Source: Macquaria australasica | Lineage: Eukaryota; Chordata; Actinopteri; Centrarchiformes; Percichthyidae | Assembly (NCBI GenBank): GCA_005408345.1 | Contig: SEMN01000537.1 | Location: 124,001-188,000, forward strand | DNA length: 64,000 nt | Reading direction: 5' to 3' | Shown here: piece by piece, positions 39,361 to 51,225 of the stretch | How the letters are laid out: every line of letters begins with the position of its first letter | How positions within the stretch are numbered: the stretch's first letter is position 1 | Program-made: the position numbers and the translations under genes | The notes under the pieces: model-generated | The model's input: only the letters and a program-made list of their open reading frames with translations | Told to the model about the DNA's origin: nothing | Databases searched by the model: none

Positions 39361-40167
39361 ATTCACCTCCACTAAAGTGTGGGACAGCCATGGTCTCTGC
39401 CATAAAACAAGTCTCTCTTGAGACTCAAGCATGACGTTTCCCAAAACATCATGTTATCAGCATGACCTCCGGGCCATGAAACATGACCCACCTCGACTCA
39501 GGGATTACATTAAGGGAAAGCTAAGTGACAATTGCCCAATTTAAAACAGGCCTGTAGTAAACTAGCCTAATACTCTCACATTCCAGGATATGGGCTGAAG
39601 ATACAACACTCTGAACTTTTGACGCAAGAACAAAGGAACTGACTTTGCCATGCTGAATTAAATGTATATTAATGAATATGCTATGTTTAACTAACACTCT
39701 GAAAGGTACTGCAGTTTAACATGTTTAACATGCTGATTTTGATGCAGGTAAAATGCAAACTGAACCAACAGGAATGGTTTACACCTATCCACCAATCCAG
39801 AAAAGATAAAGATGGCATGTCTGGTTTTATTTTAATAGCTAATGAAACAGGAAATGTGAATATGCCTTTACGTAACACGTAAATTGATCATAGCTTGTAA
39901 TGAAATAAGATTTAAGCTTAAATGCCTGATACAATCTGTGAGTACCGATGTGTCTGTGTGGGGGTTAGCCCTTCTTCTGCATCTCCCCCCTCCTCTTCTA
40001 CATTCCTGTAGCAGAGATCAGAAGTGGATAACCAATAGTAATTCTATTTTACTTTTATTTCATTTGCTACACCTATGGAGATACATATATGTGGATATAC
40101 ATATAGAGATCTATGTGCATGGGTTAAGTTTGTGTGTCACTGAATTGTTAACAGATTTCCCAATTGT

Positions 40168-40168
<1 letters not shown>

Positions 40169-40201
<33 letters not shown>
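40169..40201. repeat. (CA)n microsatellite
   Basis: Uninterrupted CA run. Confidence 0.92.
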
Positions 40202-40205
<4 letters not shown>

Positions 40206-40599
40206 TGCTTGTTTTCTTCTCCTCTTAGGAGACACACAGAGACCTCTCTGTGATCAAAGGAACCCTAGTTTATATTGAGTTTACTGTGATTCACTCATTA
40301 ATTCGCTGTGCATATAGGTACACATATGTATATATCTACAGACATATATGGTAAATATGTATGTGTGTTGTTATAATAACATGTTGTGTATAATTGCCAT
40401 TTAAACCTGGTTTAACACTGTCTATGACTGCCTTTATAAGGTGGCTTTATTAAGTGTTTGGTATCGTTCTGCAGCAGAGAACTTCACACTATTAAATATG
40501 GAAGCATTAGACATGTAATCAACCTAAATTCTTTAGAAAGAAATTGGCACAAAGAAATTAGTTAAGATAGAATAGCTCTAAGGTAGGTGGAGTAAAGTT

Positions 40600-41575
40600 T
40601 CGCGCCGTTGACATCGGACATCGCCGCCCCTTTTACAGGAGACTACCAAGCAAGAAGACACCCTAAGAACTCACTTACTCTTCTCTCTTACGCTGGCCTC
40701 TTGTGCCCTCTTCTCTTGACCCTTACAACTTTCTGATTGACTGATCTGCCTCGTCCCGGGCGAGCGGGCCGCTGGCCTGTTTCTGGGATGGAAATCGCCC
40801 GAAAAATGCTTCGGACCGGCATCTCGAGCCGAGTCGCCACGTGGGGACGAGCACACCCAAGGAGGCCCGAAAGCTCCAGAATGGGCCCACAGGAGAAACG
40901 TCTCCCTCCTCCCTTCCAGAGAACCTCTCTCCTGGCTATCTGAAGTACCAGGTGAAACTTTTCCTGTGATATTGGGGTTGATGCTATAGATTACCTAAAG
41001 TAATTTAGTGTTAGATCAAAAATAGGATCTCCCTTCAATATAATCATGATAAAGAATCGTAAAGTATTTTACTCTGTTTCATAATAACCTCTCAGCTGCT
41101 GAACGATGCATTAAGGTGATTTCATTGGTCAAATACTAAGTTTTACCCACTTAGTGGTTTCCTGTGTTTATTATTCACTGCGTCATCAGGTATAAAATGG
41201 TCCTCTTTTCATGCATTAATTCTCTGTCTAGTAGTAATAGTTGTGTGTTTAGTTAGTAGTTTAATAAACCTTTCATTTATAAAGAACTTGATTTCTATGT
41301 GGTTTGTGTGTATTAAGTATTAAGGTCACTGTACCCGAGTCAAGAAGTCTGTAGCAACATTTAGACTGAGACTGAATTAATTAATTGGCTATCTTTTTCC
41401 CTTTTTCAAGGGCTGTGCCCCGAGGTGAATTTAATGTTAGTTAAATTCTGTCATTTAATATAATATTGATTATTTCTGATAGCTGAAGTTGAGTGTCATA
41501 TCTCTACTTCAATTTGTACACGTGTATTAAGGCCCATGTATTTGGTGCTGCTCTGTAAGACTAATCCCGCTACAG
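40600..41575 (+). mobile_element. candidate solo LTR / CpG-rich retroelement remnant
   Basis: A CpG-dense stretch (40605-40870, for example GGGCGAGCGGGCCGCTGG) stands out from the CpG-poor intron. It is followed by AT-rich sequence with a TATA box (TATAAAATGG at 41191) and, 72 bases on, AATAAA at 41263, the promoter-R-polyA order of an LTR. A 6-base match GTGGAG flanks the block, but that can occur by chance and the left edge lacks the usual TG. No gag, pol or env coding is nearby. A non-LTR promoter or island is the alternative. Confidence 0.35.
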
Positions 41576-42966
41576 TGGAGAACAAAACAAAGCTAAAAGG
41601 AGAGGCCAGAAACGGGACTCGTAAAAAAGCCACTGTTTGCTAACACGTTTGCCACAAGTTGTGTCAGTGTTGCGTTTACAGCGCCCAAGTGGCCAATCAG
41701 TTTCTTTTTTGTCTCCTTCAAAAGCACACTGAAAATCAGATAACCAACGTATTTATAAAGATGAAAAGAGCAAGGAAGCAAGTAGAAAACCACACACATG
41801 ATGTACAATGGTGGCATACAGTCACCGTAAACGTTTGAACAAAGAAATGTCACGTACGGCTTTGCCTGCTGTCTTCTTCCTCAGTGGCCTCCTGCTGTCG
41901 ATTGGTCCACAGTGCCCACTACAGTGTCGGAGAGCAATGGCAACCCCCACATGGATGAGAGATGCAGCTGGTGCAACTATGTACACAATAATTGTACCTA
42001 TTAAGAATATGTTAAACTGTTCAAATTCAAATGCATTTTTTATATTTATTTTTGAGGACATAGTTTATGGCAGTATTGCACCAGATTTCTTATTTAGTAC
42101 ACATGTTCATGCTACTTTTTCTACCCCTTCCATGTGACACATGAGGCTAGAAATCTGACCTGGGACAGGGTCAGCTATAGTGTAAGAGAGGACAAGACTG
42201 ACTGCAAAAACACTCATCCTTGAGTGACCTACATCTGTACACTTAAACATTTCACTTTGCCGCAGTTCAGTGATAATAATAAGCAGTAACAGCTGAAGCC
42301 TGACTCTGTGGTGATAACATGCACGAACAGAAACATTTCCAATGCAGTGCTGGATAGTTCAGCTGTATAAAGAGTTAGGCCAGATGGGCTGTGTGTATCC
42401 ATCTGTCTTTACACATCCCCAACAATGCACACCTCCTCTTCATCATTCCCTCAGTCGCCTTCAACTCTGCAGTCCCTTTATTCATCTGGTCACAGTACAT
42501 CTCTTCATTCCCCACCCATTGCCTCTCTTTGCATCATCTCTAACGCCCTACAAATCTCAAATCGTACATACTGAGAAAGCACTAAAAAGCACATAACAAC
42601 CATTTGTGGTCACTAGTTGTGTATCCATTTTGTGTCCAGGAATTTAGGCACAATCAATGGTTTTTGAGGTATTGATATTAATACAGGGACAAGGACCAGG
42701 TCTATGTGGTGGCTGTGAAGTGCTCCTGAAGCAACTGGGGATTCGGGAGTAGCTCAGCAGAGGTTAATGGCTGGGGGAAACTCCTTGTCATGGCTCTATT
42801 GTCTGAGGCGCTGGGACCCGCTTACCTGTGGGCACCTCCTGAAAATTGCTTTCTGATAAAAATAGTGCTCAGCCATGGACCTGGCCCACTTTATTAGCTG
42901 TATGCTCTGGAAAAGCCTCCCGGGTAAGGAAATGGCAGCAGAGAGGGAGGGAAGAGTGATGTGTGG

Positions 42967-43003
42967 ATGGTGGTGGTGGTGGTGGTGGTAAGGGTGGGGG
43001 GGT
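42967..43003. repeat. (GGT)n microsatellite and G run
   Basis: GGTGGTGGT repeated about seven times, then GGGTGGGGGGG. Confidence 0.85.
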
Positions 43004-43061
43004 TGGCGCGGTGTTGTGAGATGTTGTAAAAGGCACACACTCACAGCAAAAAATCGAACCT

Positions 43062-43090
43062 GTACACACACACACACACACACACACACA
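43062..43090. repeat. (CA)n microsatellite
   Basis: Uninterrupted ACACAC run. Confidence 0.9.
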
Positions 43091-43924
43091 GACTCCCCTG
43101 TGCAATTTAGCCACCCCTCACATCCCTACAAACACGCATGTGCAGCCAGGTATAAACAATCTGACAGAGGCAGGCAGACATAATTGGGCCGGACTCCCAT
43201 ACCCAGGACCAGCTCTGACCAGACTCTCCGCAGTTAACAGGGGAAAGTTTGGCAAAGTAAAACTTTACTCTGCTGGATGACATTGTGGATCTACACTTAG
43301 AGGATGAACAAACACAGCTCCACTTGCAACCCAATACTGAGGATCATTGGTGAGGAGAAAGGGAGGCGGAAATAAAACCCATTTTCCGCCTCTTCTCACA
43401 TGCAATTTCAGGGGAGAGACAAACATAGCTACAGCATGTTTATTGATAGCATGTTGGGATATTTAATGCAAACTGTTGTCCAGAGAGGTTTAACATGAGT
43501 TCAACATCAGAATTAGATTTTATTACTAGATCACCAACATTACATGCAAGCAAAACCCAGGAGTTCAAAGGTGTTCTGACAAAGTTTGTGTGATCAAGTT
43601 AGATGAAAGACACATCTCAGCAGCTCTCTCCATAAAGGCTTGAGCACAACAGCATGTAAAATGGTAAAAAAAAAAATTGTGGTGAAATAAATTAATTTCA
43701 GTGAAATTGCAGCCATCAGTGGATTCATGAAGGCGAGTACGTCTGCGCAAATTCTCAAGTCCTCCAAATTAAAAGACAAAATATGTTGTTAGTCCATGCC
43801 CTCTAGAATGACATATAGATGCATTTTCTGATCTGATGCCCCTATCAGCAGGACGACATCATTTGTCTGTGCCTTCCAAAACCGTTACTTTCCCTGTTGG
43901 AAAGTAAATCGCTTTTATGACGTG

Positions 43925-44095
43925 ACAACGCTTTGGTTAAGGTTTGGTCAGGCACAAACATGAGTTGGTTAGGTTTAGGGAAATATCATGGTTTGTGTTT
44001 AAATAAGCACTTTGTTAAGGTTAGGGAAACGTATTTCTGGTTAAAAACTACTTCATTAAGGTTCGGGAGTGACCGTGGTCATGCAAAAAAACAAA
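43925..44095. repeat. GGTTAGGTTTAGGG-type repeat
   Basis: GGTTAAGGTTTGGTCAGGCA, GTTGGTTAGGTTTAGGGAAA, GTTAAGGTTAGGGAAACG and TTAAGGTTCGGGAG repeat irregularly. It resembles the block at 50830-50960. Confidence 0.5.
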
Positions 44096-45426
44096 AAATA
44101 ACGTTAGATGTTTAGTTGACCCATCCATCCACTCCATGTCACTCTATAACAACAATGCCTTACTTCCTTCTTTGCTCCCGTCATAATTACTACATCTGCT
44201 AGAGGGCTTTGTCACTTGGTAGTAAATGGATGTCGTTTGGGGGCACTTGCTTGAATGACTGATGCTGTCGTTCTTGTTCGGAGGACAAAGTCTCTGAATT
44301 TTTCTTTGGTGAACTTTGAGCCACAAATTCATGCAGGTGACCAAAAGCAAGCTGTCTTGATGGTGCTGACCTTTGAGGAAACGGAGCGCTCAAAATGGAG
44401 GAAGCTATCGGTTTTTTTTTTAACACTAGTGTAGGTTATTAGCTGTGTTGCACCATCCACTGGTATTCAAGCCTCCTCTGTTGGAGTATAAACTGCTTCT
44501 TTAAAAGAGGAAAGGTTTTTGCACACCGTGTACAGTTATGAGACAGGAATTCATGGTACAAATACGTATTTTGGATAAACTGCAAGAACGTATTGTTCCA
44601 TTAGCAGCAGAGCTAACAAGTGTGCTAACAGTTCGCAAGCTTGTTAGCTTGGACAGCTTTTCCCCCTCTTCAATAAAACTCTTACAGAACTCTTCTACAC
44701 AGAAAATACAAAGAAGGCCAGGAAGCCATTGTTACTGAATAGTGTTAGCATGTACCGGCTGGCTATAGCGGTTAGGTTGCCACCTACAGTAGTTAATCAA
44801 CTACTTCTGCAATGGTGTCCAATGACACCAAGCTTCTAGAACCAAATATTTCACAATTAAGTGCAGATGAATTTAGCTGTGCCACTTCCTAGCATCAACA
44901 GGCTTCACCCCTGATCTCTCTACTTTACGTCCATGCGTATCATTCCCTGATCACCTTCCACTTCCTCTAATTTGCTTGTTGTTCAGTCTTTCTCCGTCAC
45001 CTCCCCTCCCCGCCTGTTCTCTGCACTGTTTGTGGCCTCTTCTAAGCTCCCCACTGGGGACTCCTTTAGAGATGCACCGAGGCACCGGCCCCTAAATAGG
45101 GAACACCTCTGTTCTCAATACCAACCTCAGCGAGGAGGGAAAGAGGCGAGGGCGGGATGAGGGGAACAAGGGAAGGGAGATATGAGGAAGAGATTAGAAA
45201 GCAAGGGGCAGGGGAATGGGTAAAGGAAGATGTGGGGCATCATGAAGGATGAGGAGGTGGAGGAGTAGGTGACATGAGACAGGATTTCATATCCACCTTA
45301 AAATGCCGCAGCTACATCCACAGCCAACACAATAGCCTTGCTGCATTTTGACAAGAGTTACGACTGTCTCAATGAGCTGACAGGGTAGAGCCCCGTTCCG
45401 CATTCTGATCAGTACTAACAATCCAT

Positions 45427-45428
<2 letters not shown>

Positions 45429-45479
<51 letters not shown>
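45429..45479. repeat. (CA)25 microsatellite
   Basis: Among the longest perfect CA runs in the window, about 50 bases. Confidence 0.95.
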
Positions 45480-45481
<2 letters not shown>

Positions 45482-46073
45482 GAAGACAGGGATACATATA
45501 CAGTTGTATGCGTAGATACATTTTATATGATGATATGAAGGAGATCAAGCATACATAGGCAGAAAAAAACAAGTAAACAAGCTTTTTACTGTAAATTATT
45601 TCCTATGAGTGAAGTTGTTCTTTATAAATTTCATGCTGTGACATTTTGCTGCCTAGTCTTACAAAACCAGTTATATGGTATGGATGGTCTTTGGTGAGAG
45701 TTACCACATCCATCATCCCACTGTGTTCTATAACAGCAGTTCCTTTCTCTGTGGAGACTGGCAGAGAGTGTGTGTGTGAGAGGGAGAGTGTATGGGGATG
45801 GGGATGGGCTCTTCAAGATATTTAGTTCACGGGTTTTCCTGCAGAGCTATTGTGAAGAGTGGGTCAGAGGATTCATGCGGGGATGAGGATATACTTGGAG
45901 AAGTTTCTGTAAGGAACTTCCCTGTTAACTTATGAGAACAGGCACACAACCATGTTCTTTGTTTACTGCTAGGCAACTGGCAATATCCAAAGTAAAGAGT
46001 TTTAATTTTAATTTTAATGTTTTAATTATATGATTTGAATTCAAACGTTTAAAACCTTAATCCTTAAAAGACC

Positions 46074-46370
46074 TTAAACCTGCAATAACTGATGTTTTGG
46101 CCACTTTGGCCACCAACATTTGCTTATTATTTTCATCTTAGCTCTGTTTTGGTCTCCACCAACTACTGAGAGAAATATCTGACTCTTTAGCTGCTAAATG
46201 CTTTGTTCTTGTCTGCCTTTTGGTACTTTTTATTGAAAACAGCAGCCTGCTATGGCCGAAAACGACACTATGAGAGCACAGAGTAGAGCTGTGCACCGTA
46301 AAACCAAAACAATGAGCTGAAAGACGCTATAAAACTCTGTAGAGCTTAGTGGAACTGCAGAGTCAGGGGG
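46074..46370. mobile_element. TTAA-bounded MITE, AGCTGCA family, 3'-truncated
   Basis: Same orientation as the 60168 copy. It begins TTAA-ACCTGCAATAACTGAT, then CCACCAACTACTGAGAGAAA and GACTCTTTAGCTGCTAAAT, and ends near AATGAGCTGAAAGACGCT and an AT run without a terminal repeat. Confidence 0.58.
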
Positions 46371-48492
46371 TATATATTTATATATATATTAGGAAACAGG
46401 TGAAGTTAATGATATGACATGGTAAGTTACTGGTCGAAAGTTCCAGGTGTCAGCATGCCTCCCACTGATGTGGGCAGGGGAAAGAGGGAGCACCCAGGAT
46501 AGCTCCCTAACTGCTTCCTGCAGGTGGATCAGCACCTTGGAGAGCGCTGCAGGGCTCAGTCCTTGTAAATAGTAGTTTGCCAAAATAATGTTTTGAAGAT
46601 TTAAGATTTCTGAAGAATAAGATTATTTTGTCATTACACAGTTATCCTTATATTCAGTGTTTCTCACCAAAACCCACTGTGTGTATACTTGATGCCTAAC
46701 AAGTATGTTAGCTTAAGCATTTCCTTCCTCATAATGCTGTTTGAATATTTTGTCTTCTTCCCTTCCTCCCTTTTGCTGGTGCATTGTTGTATTTCTTAGA
46801 GCATTACTGCCACCAGTTTTGATGCAGGCTTCACCCTCTCCAGTTTATTTGGTCCTACTGTGCACCTTGTTTCAGTTATAGATTGGTATTACTGTAGTCA
46901 GTAGAAATGTGTATTGTATAACTCACGTGCTTGTGTGCATATAAATGTTAATAGTAGAACACAAGATACAAACAAAACAGGGATCCGTTTATCATAACAT
47001 TGCTTTTTAGCACCACTAGTAGTCAAAAGCCACACTGGGTACCTTTAAGTTCAGCTAAATGCAGTCCTGCATCCTGTAGGAGTCAATGCGAACACAGGTG
47101 AAAATGAAAAGTTAATATTGTCATACGGAAAACTTAACATTTGGGAAATTGGCCCCTGTTAGCGCAAGATACAGGAGTAGCAGTAAGTTTTAGCTTGCCT
47201 TATAATAATTACTGACCATTTGGCTTCAAAGCAGCTTCTTGTGTAAAAATGCAAGTAGCCTCTCATCAGTTATCATACTGTCATTACTGTAGATTCAAGA
47301 TTCAATACTTTGTCATCTTTGAGATCTTTGATCTCTCCGGTCACAAGGTGGAAATCTCCTCCACGTGCCCAGAGTCCTCAAAATCCGGTGAGATGGCATT
47401 CAGTAACTATGCACCTAAAGAATGGACCAGTTTGGGTTTTGATCTAAGTCTTGCTTCAACACGGTGTTCTTTAAAGAACACACCATATTTGTACAGTCTG
47501 TTTGTTTGTTTGTGTGTGTGCACATTTTTGCTCTTTTATTTTGTTTTTATCTGGACATCTGTACAGTCTTCAATGGAGTCATGAATCATTTTGCCATCAT
47601 ATTTTCATCACATGTCTACAATACCCACATGTGCCAAACACTAGATCCCATGTTGTTCACTTAATTCATGTTTTCCGATGTAATACTGTGCCATGCCTTT
47701 AATGTGTTTATGGACTATGCAGGTTAATAACAGCCACATATGTATAAAAGTGTATACAGTATAAGCATGTACTATGTAAATGTACTCCTTGGCCCCCCAT
47801 TTTCACCACCACACACACATTATTGTCCCCTCAGACGCACACACAGACACACCTGGTGGCAAACTGGCAATTAGTCAGTTCCCTCAACAAAGCTTTCAAC
47901 AAAGTCTTCTTACAGTATGTCCTGAGATGACCGAGCTGCCTGCACGCACACACACACACACACATGCACACGCACACACTCCCCCACTCACGCCTCCTCT
48001 TGCCTCCTCGCCTCTGACCTTCCTCACCCGCCCAGCGAATCAGAGACCGCTTGTCTCTTTTTCTTTGAGTCAGCACTCTTGTTTCCTTTCCTCTGCTCCC
48101 CTTTCTTTCTCGCACTCTGATCGACCCCCCTTTGTCACACACACACACACGCAAACACACCTTCCTCCTTTGATGTGGCAGCAAAAGCGTGCAGACACAC
48201 ATGGCCTTGAGGAAGGAATTGGGAAGAAATGGGAGGGATGGCGGAAGACAGAGAGGATGAGAAAAAAGATGGATAGAGAGACAGGAAGGGAAGGCAAGAG
48301 AGGAGTAGAGAAGGAGAGATGAAAAATGCAGTGCAGAGGTAAGGCAGGTTATCTCTGGTTCCCTTTGGAAAATCCCCAAATGCACAGCAAGGGTCTGGCA
48401 GTCAAGGTGAGAAGCAGAGGACATCCCTCCCTCCCTCTCTGCTTCTTCCCCCTTGTGCACCCACCTGCACCCTCTCCAGCTGTTCTCATTAC

Positions 48493-48494
<2 letters not shown>

Positions 48495-48536
<42 letters not shown>
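48495..48536. repeat. (TG)n microsatellite
   Basis: Perfect TG run of about 40 bases, followed by a second run at 48702-48739. Confidence 0.95.
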
Positions 48537-48537
<1 letters not shown>

Positions 48538-48699
48538 ATGTGTGTGTTTGTTTTTAGTCCCCACTCATTTGTCTGTGTGTGTATTTGTGTCAAAGGGTTA
48601 TTTCATGCACATATCCTGTTTATTTGTCCTTTTGTGCAGTCAGATATCATCAACTTGTGTGTTTACATATGTGTTTTTGGATGATTTTTTACTTGCTTT

Positions 48700-48701
<2 letters not shown>

Positions 48702-48739
<38 letters not shown>
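48702..48739. repeat. (TG)n microsatellite
   Basis: Perfect TG run. The open frame bridging both runs is repeat-driven. Confidence 0.95.
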
Positions 48740-48741
<2 letters not shown>

Positions 48742-49332
48742 CTGCCATTTGTTGTACATGTGTGTGCATCAGCCCTGGTCAAGCTCCAGCGCTCCTCAGG
48801 GCGTCCCTGTAAATGCCAGAATGTTGGCACAGACTAGGACCCCTCTCCGCCTGTACTGCTTAAAACTTTGTCCTCTTCTCTGTCAGTCAGCAACTCACAG
48901 ACACTCATGAGAGTTCGCAAGATCACCGAGAGGCCTAAGAGGTGGAAATCAGACAGAGGAAGACAGAGAAAAGACCTTTAAAGCCAGCAGTTAGGTTGCT
49001 GTGAGGTCCGTTTGATTCATGGTGAGCTGGGAGAACTGTCAGATCATTCAAAGATCACTGTTGTCTTACTTTTCAACCCGAGATATATCCTGTGTTTAAA
49101 GGCAGACGTTCTATCAGCGCTCATGCTAACTATCCAGTTCTTCTGTTTGTTCCACACAAACCGCCTCGAGGGTCAAAGTTGATTCTTGACCTTGGAAAGA
49201 GCAGTTGACAAAACAATCCCACCCTCAGGTTCCTTTGGTAGCTGTTCTGGAGCTTTCAATCATATCACATAATCTTCATCAGCAGATGGAGTTTCCTCAG
49301 CTTTAGAAAAATTCCATTTTTTTCTAAGTATT

Positions 49333-50126
49333 TTAAAACTGCTATAATCAGTATATTTATGCAAACAATGGATCAAATGACTGTCCACGTGAAAGGGGTC
49401 ACTCTTTGTGAGGGAACCCACGAAGAATTCGCACCCAACTCTGCAGGTCCCCTCAGCTCTGCAGAGCGTTTAGCGTCTTTCAGCTCATTGTTTTGGTTTT
49501 ATGACCCACATTTTGAATGTTTTAGTTCACTCTCTCTCTGCTCTCATCAGCATCATTTTAAGAAGCAGTGAAAAAGCTCTAAAGCCCCTCTGTACACTAC
49601 CTGTCCAGCACCAAACAGCAGACAGTCAAGTAAGTGCCTAGCTAGCAGAGATGGGACCAAGTCTTTGCACTCAAGTCCCAAGTCCTAAACGTTGAGTTTC
49701 GAGTCATAAACAAGTCATTATGTGCTCTTCTCTTTGTTAAAACAAGTTTTTTAAAACAAGTGCCACTGAACATAATCATAAAAAAGTAGTGCTGACATTG
49801 TACTTTCATATAGCACTACTAACCACAACAGAATGAATTTTGTATGTTTCTGTCCTGTATCCAGTATTAAGTCAAAAGGCTCAAGTCCAAGTGAAGTCAC
49901 AAGTCACTGGTGTTAAAGTCCAAGTCGAGTTGCAAGTCTTCTTTGATTTTGTCAAGTCGAGTCTACCGTCATCAAATTTCATGTCATGTGACTCGAGTCC
50001 ACACCTCTTCTAGCAAGTGAACATAGGGGAGGAATTAGCAGCTAAAGAGCAAGATCTTTCCCTCATGAGTTGGTGGAGAGCAAAGCAGAGCTAGATGGAA
50101 TCAGGTAACAGTTAATGCAGGTTTAA
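49333..50126. mobile_element. TTAA-bounded MITE, AGCTGCA family, split by a nested hAT-type element
   Basis: This copy lies in the opposite orientation to the one at 60168. It starts TTAA-AACTGCTATAATCAG and ends GTTAATGCAGGT-TTAA. The interior ATCAAATGACTG, CTTTCAGCTCATTGTTTTGG and ATTAGCAGCTAAAGAGC blocks match the reverse complement of the intron 4 copy. Sequence from 49646 to 50009 is foreign and flanked by an 8-bp duplication. Without it the MITE is about 420 bp. Confidence 0.78.
49646..50009. mobile_element. hAT-type non-autonomous element nested in a MITE
   Basis: The 364-bp element starts CAGAGATGGGACCAAGTC and ends GACTCGAGTCCACACCTCTT, whose reverse complement (AAGAGGTGTGGACTCGAGTC) is an imperfect inverted repeat of the start. 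Flanks are CTAGCTAG (49638-49645) and CTAGCAAG (50010-50017), an 8-bp target duplication with one mismatch, as expected for hAT. The interior is full of AAGTC/GACTT words. A related fragment occurs at about 53190-53368. Confidence 0.75.
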
Positions 50127-50639
50127 GGACTTCTTGTCCATCTTTGCTTAAAAGTGTAGTTTATTCTCAACCTTGGATCAGACAAAACAATCCCTTGAGT
50201 TTCCTGTGCTCTTTTTTCTTACCTGGAAAGAACAGAACACCAAATGTAAAAGCTCTCATGAATGTATAGTTAATACATTTTACCTGACTACTACCCATAT
50301 GATCATCATCAAAAATAAATCACAATACAAGGCATTTTAAAGTAAGGTGAGTGATTCAAGACAGTTGTGTCTCTAGAATATACCTTGGAATTTAATTATC
50401 TGAAAATTTGTATTAAATTCAGCAACATTATCTCCTGAACTGCTATGTGCTAATTTGACTAAAAATGGTCTTAAAAGTACAATCCCTTATATAAATGTAA
50501 ACAAAGCCGACACCAACCACCAAAATTCTAAACTTGATTAAAGCCTGCCACTCCCAAAATGATTTAATGCAGACTAGCACATAACAGCTACATTTAAGGT
50601 ATGATTGTTTTCTGATGCTGTCAATGGTTTGTTTACATC

Positions 50640-51225
50640 TGTCATTATTTCCTGTAATGGAGTATCTATTTGCACCCGGGTGTCACACGGCAGCTATTCA
50701 GCTATTTACACCCTGATTGAACATCGTGGTGTGGCCGTCGTCGTGGTTATTATTACAGCCGTGGATATTCAGCATTGGCCGCGGGTGTTGAGTGTCTAAC
50801 GTGGTGAGACCACGTTAGACCATGTTGTGAGACGGTCGCAGTTTGGTTAGGTTCAGGCACCAAAACAACTTGGTTAGGTTTTTTGACGGAAAGCCTTTCT
50901 AACACGTGGTTAATGTTGTGATACAGTTTGGTTAGGTTCAGGCACTTCTCAGGGCTAACATATCCCATGTGCAGCATCAACAGAGGGTGGTTACTGACGG
51001 CCACAGTTGTCTATTTTCGGCCACAGGTTTAGTGCGGCCGTGGGTGGTTTTTGACAACAGTCCTATTCCACCACGATGCAAATAGCATTGTTGGCTATGG
51101 ACACCTGGGTGCTTGTCTTTGTCATGCTATATACACCCGGGTGTAAATAGCCACATTGGCAATCCACCCCAGGTGCAAATAGCATTGTTGGCTACTGACA
51201 CCTGGGTGCTAATAGCATCTGCGTT
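50640..51225. repeat. composite repeat block with direct and inverted repeats
   Basis: TTTGGTTAGGTTCAGGCAC occurs at about 50846 and 50929. GCAAATAGCATTGTTGGCTA followed by GACACCTGGGTGCT occurs at about 51079 and 51176. CACCCGGGTGT occurs near 50676 and 51135. A 27-bp palindrome lies at 50794-50820. The family is not assigned; no protein is supported. Confidence 0.55.
50794..50820. repeat. 27-bp palindrome with perfect 12-bp arms
   Basis: Arms GTCTAACGTGGT and ACCACGTTAGAC are separated by GAG. The hairpin is inside the composite repeat, and may be the join of two inverted repeat units. Confidence 0.7.

Noticed and set aside
40671..40943. short open frames in the CpG-rich block (both strands)
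   Set aside because: They are only 61-68 residues, Arg/Pro-rich from GC composition, with no retroviral or host motif.
42742..42815. tRNA-like GGGAGTAGCTCAGCAGAGG
   Set aside because: The D-arm-like start is not followed by a T-arm GTTCGANNC or a foldable acceptor stem.
43925..44095. telomere-like GGTTAGGTTTAGGG words
   Set aside because: Irregular spacing and variants; fits a dispersed repeat rather than an interstitial (TTAGGG)n array.
47831..48460. 209-residue minus-strand open frame
   Set aside because: Composition is driven by CA/TG repeats and purine-rich tracts (runs of Val-Cys-Val-Cys and Glu/Lys/Arg).
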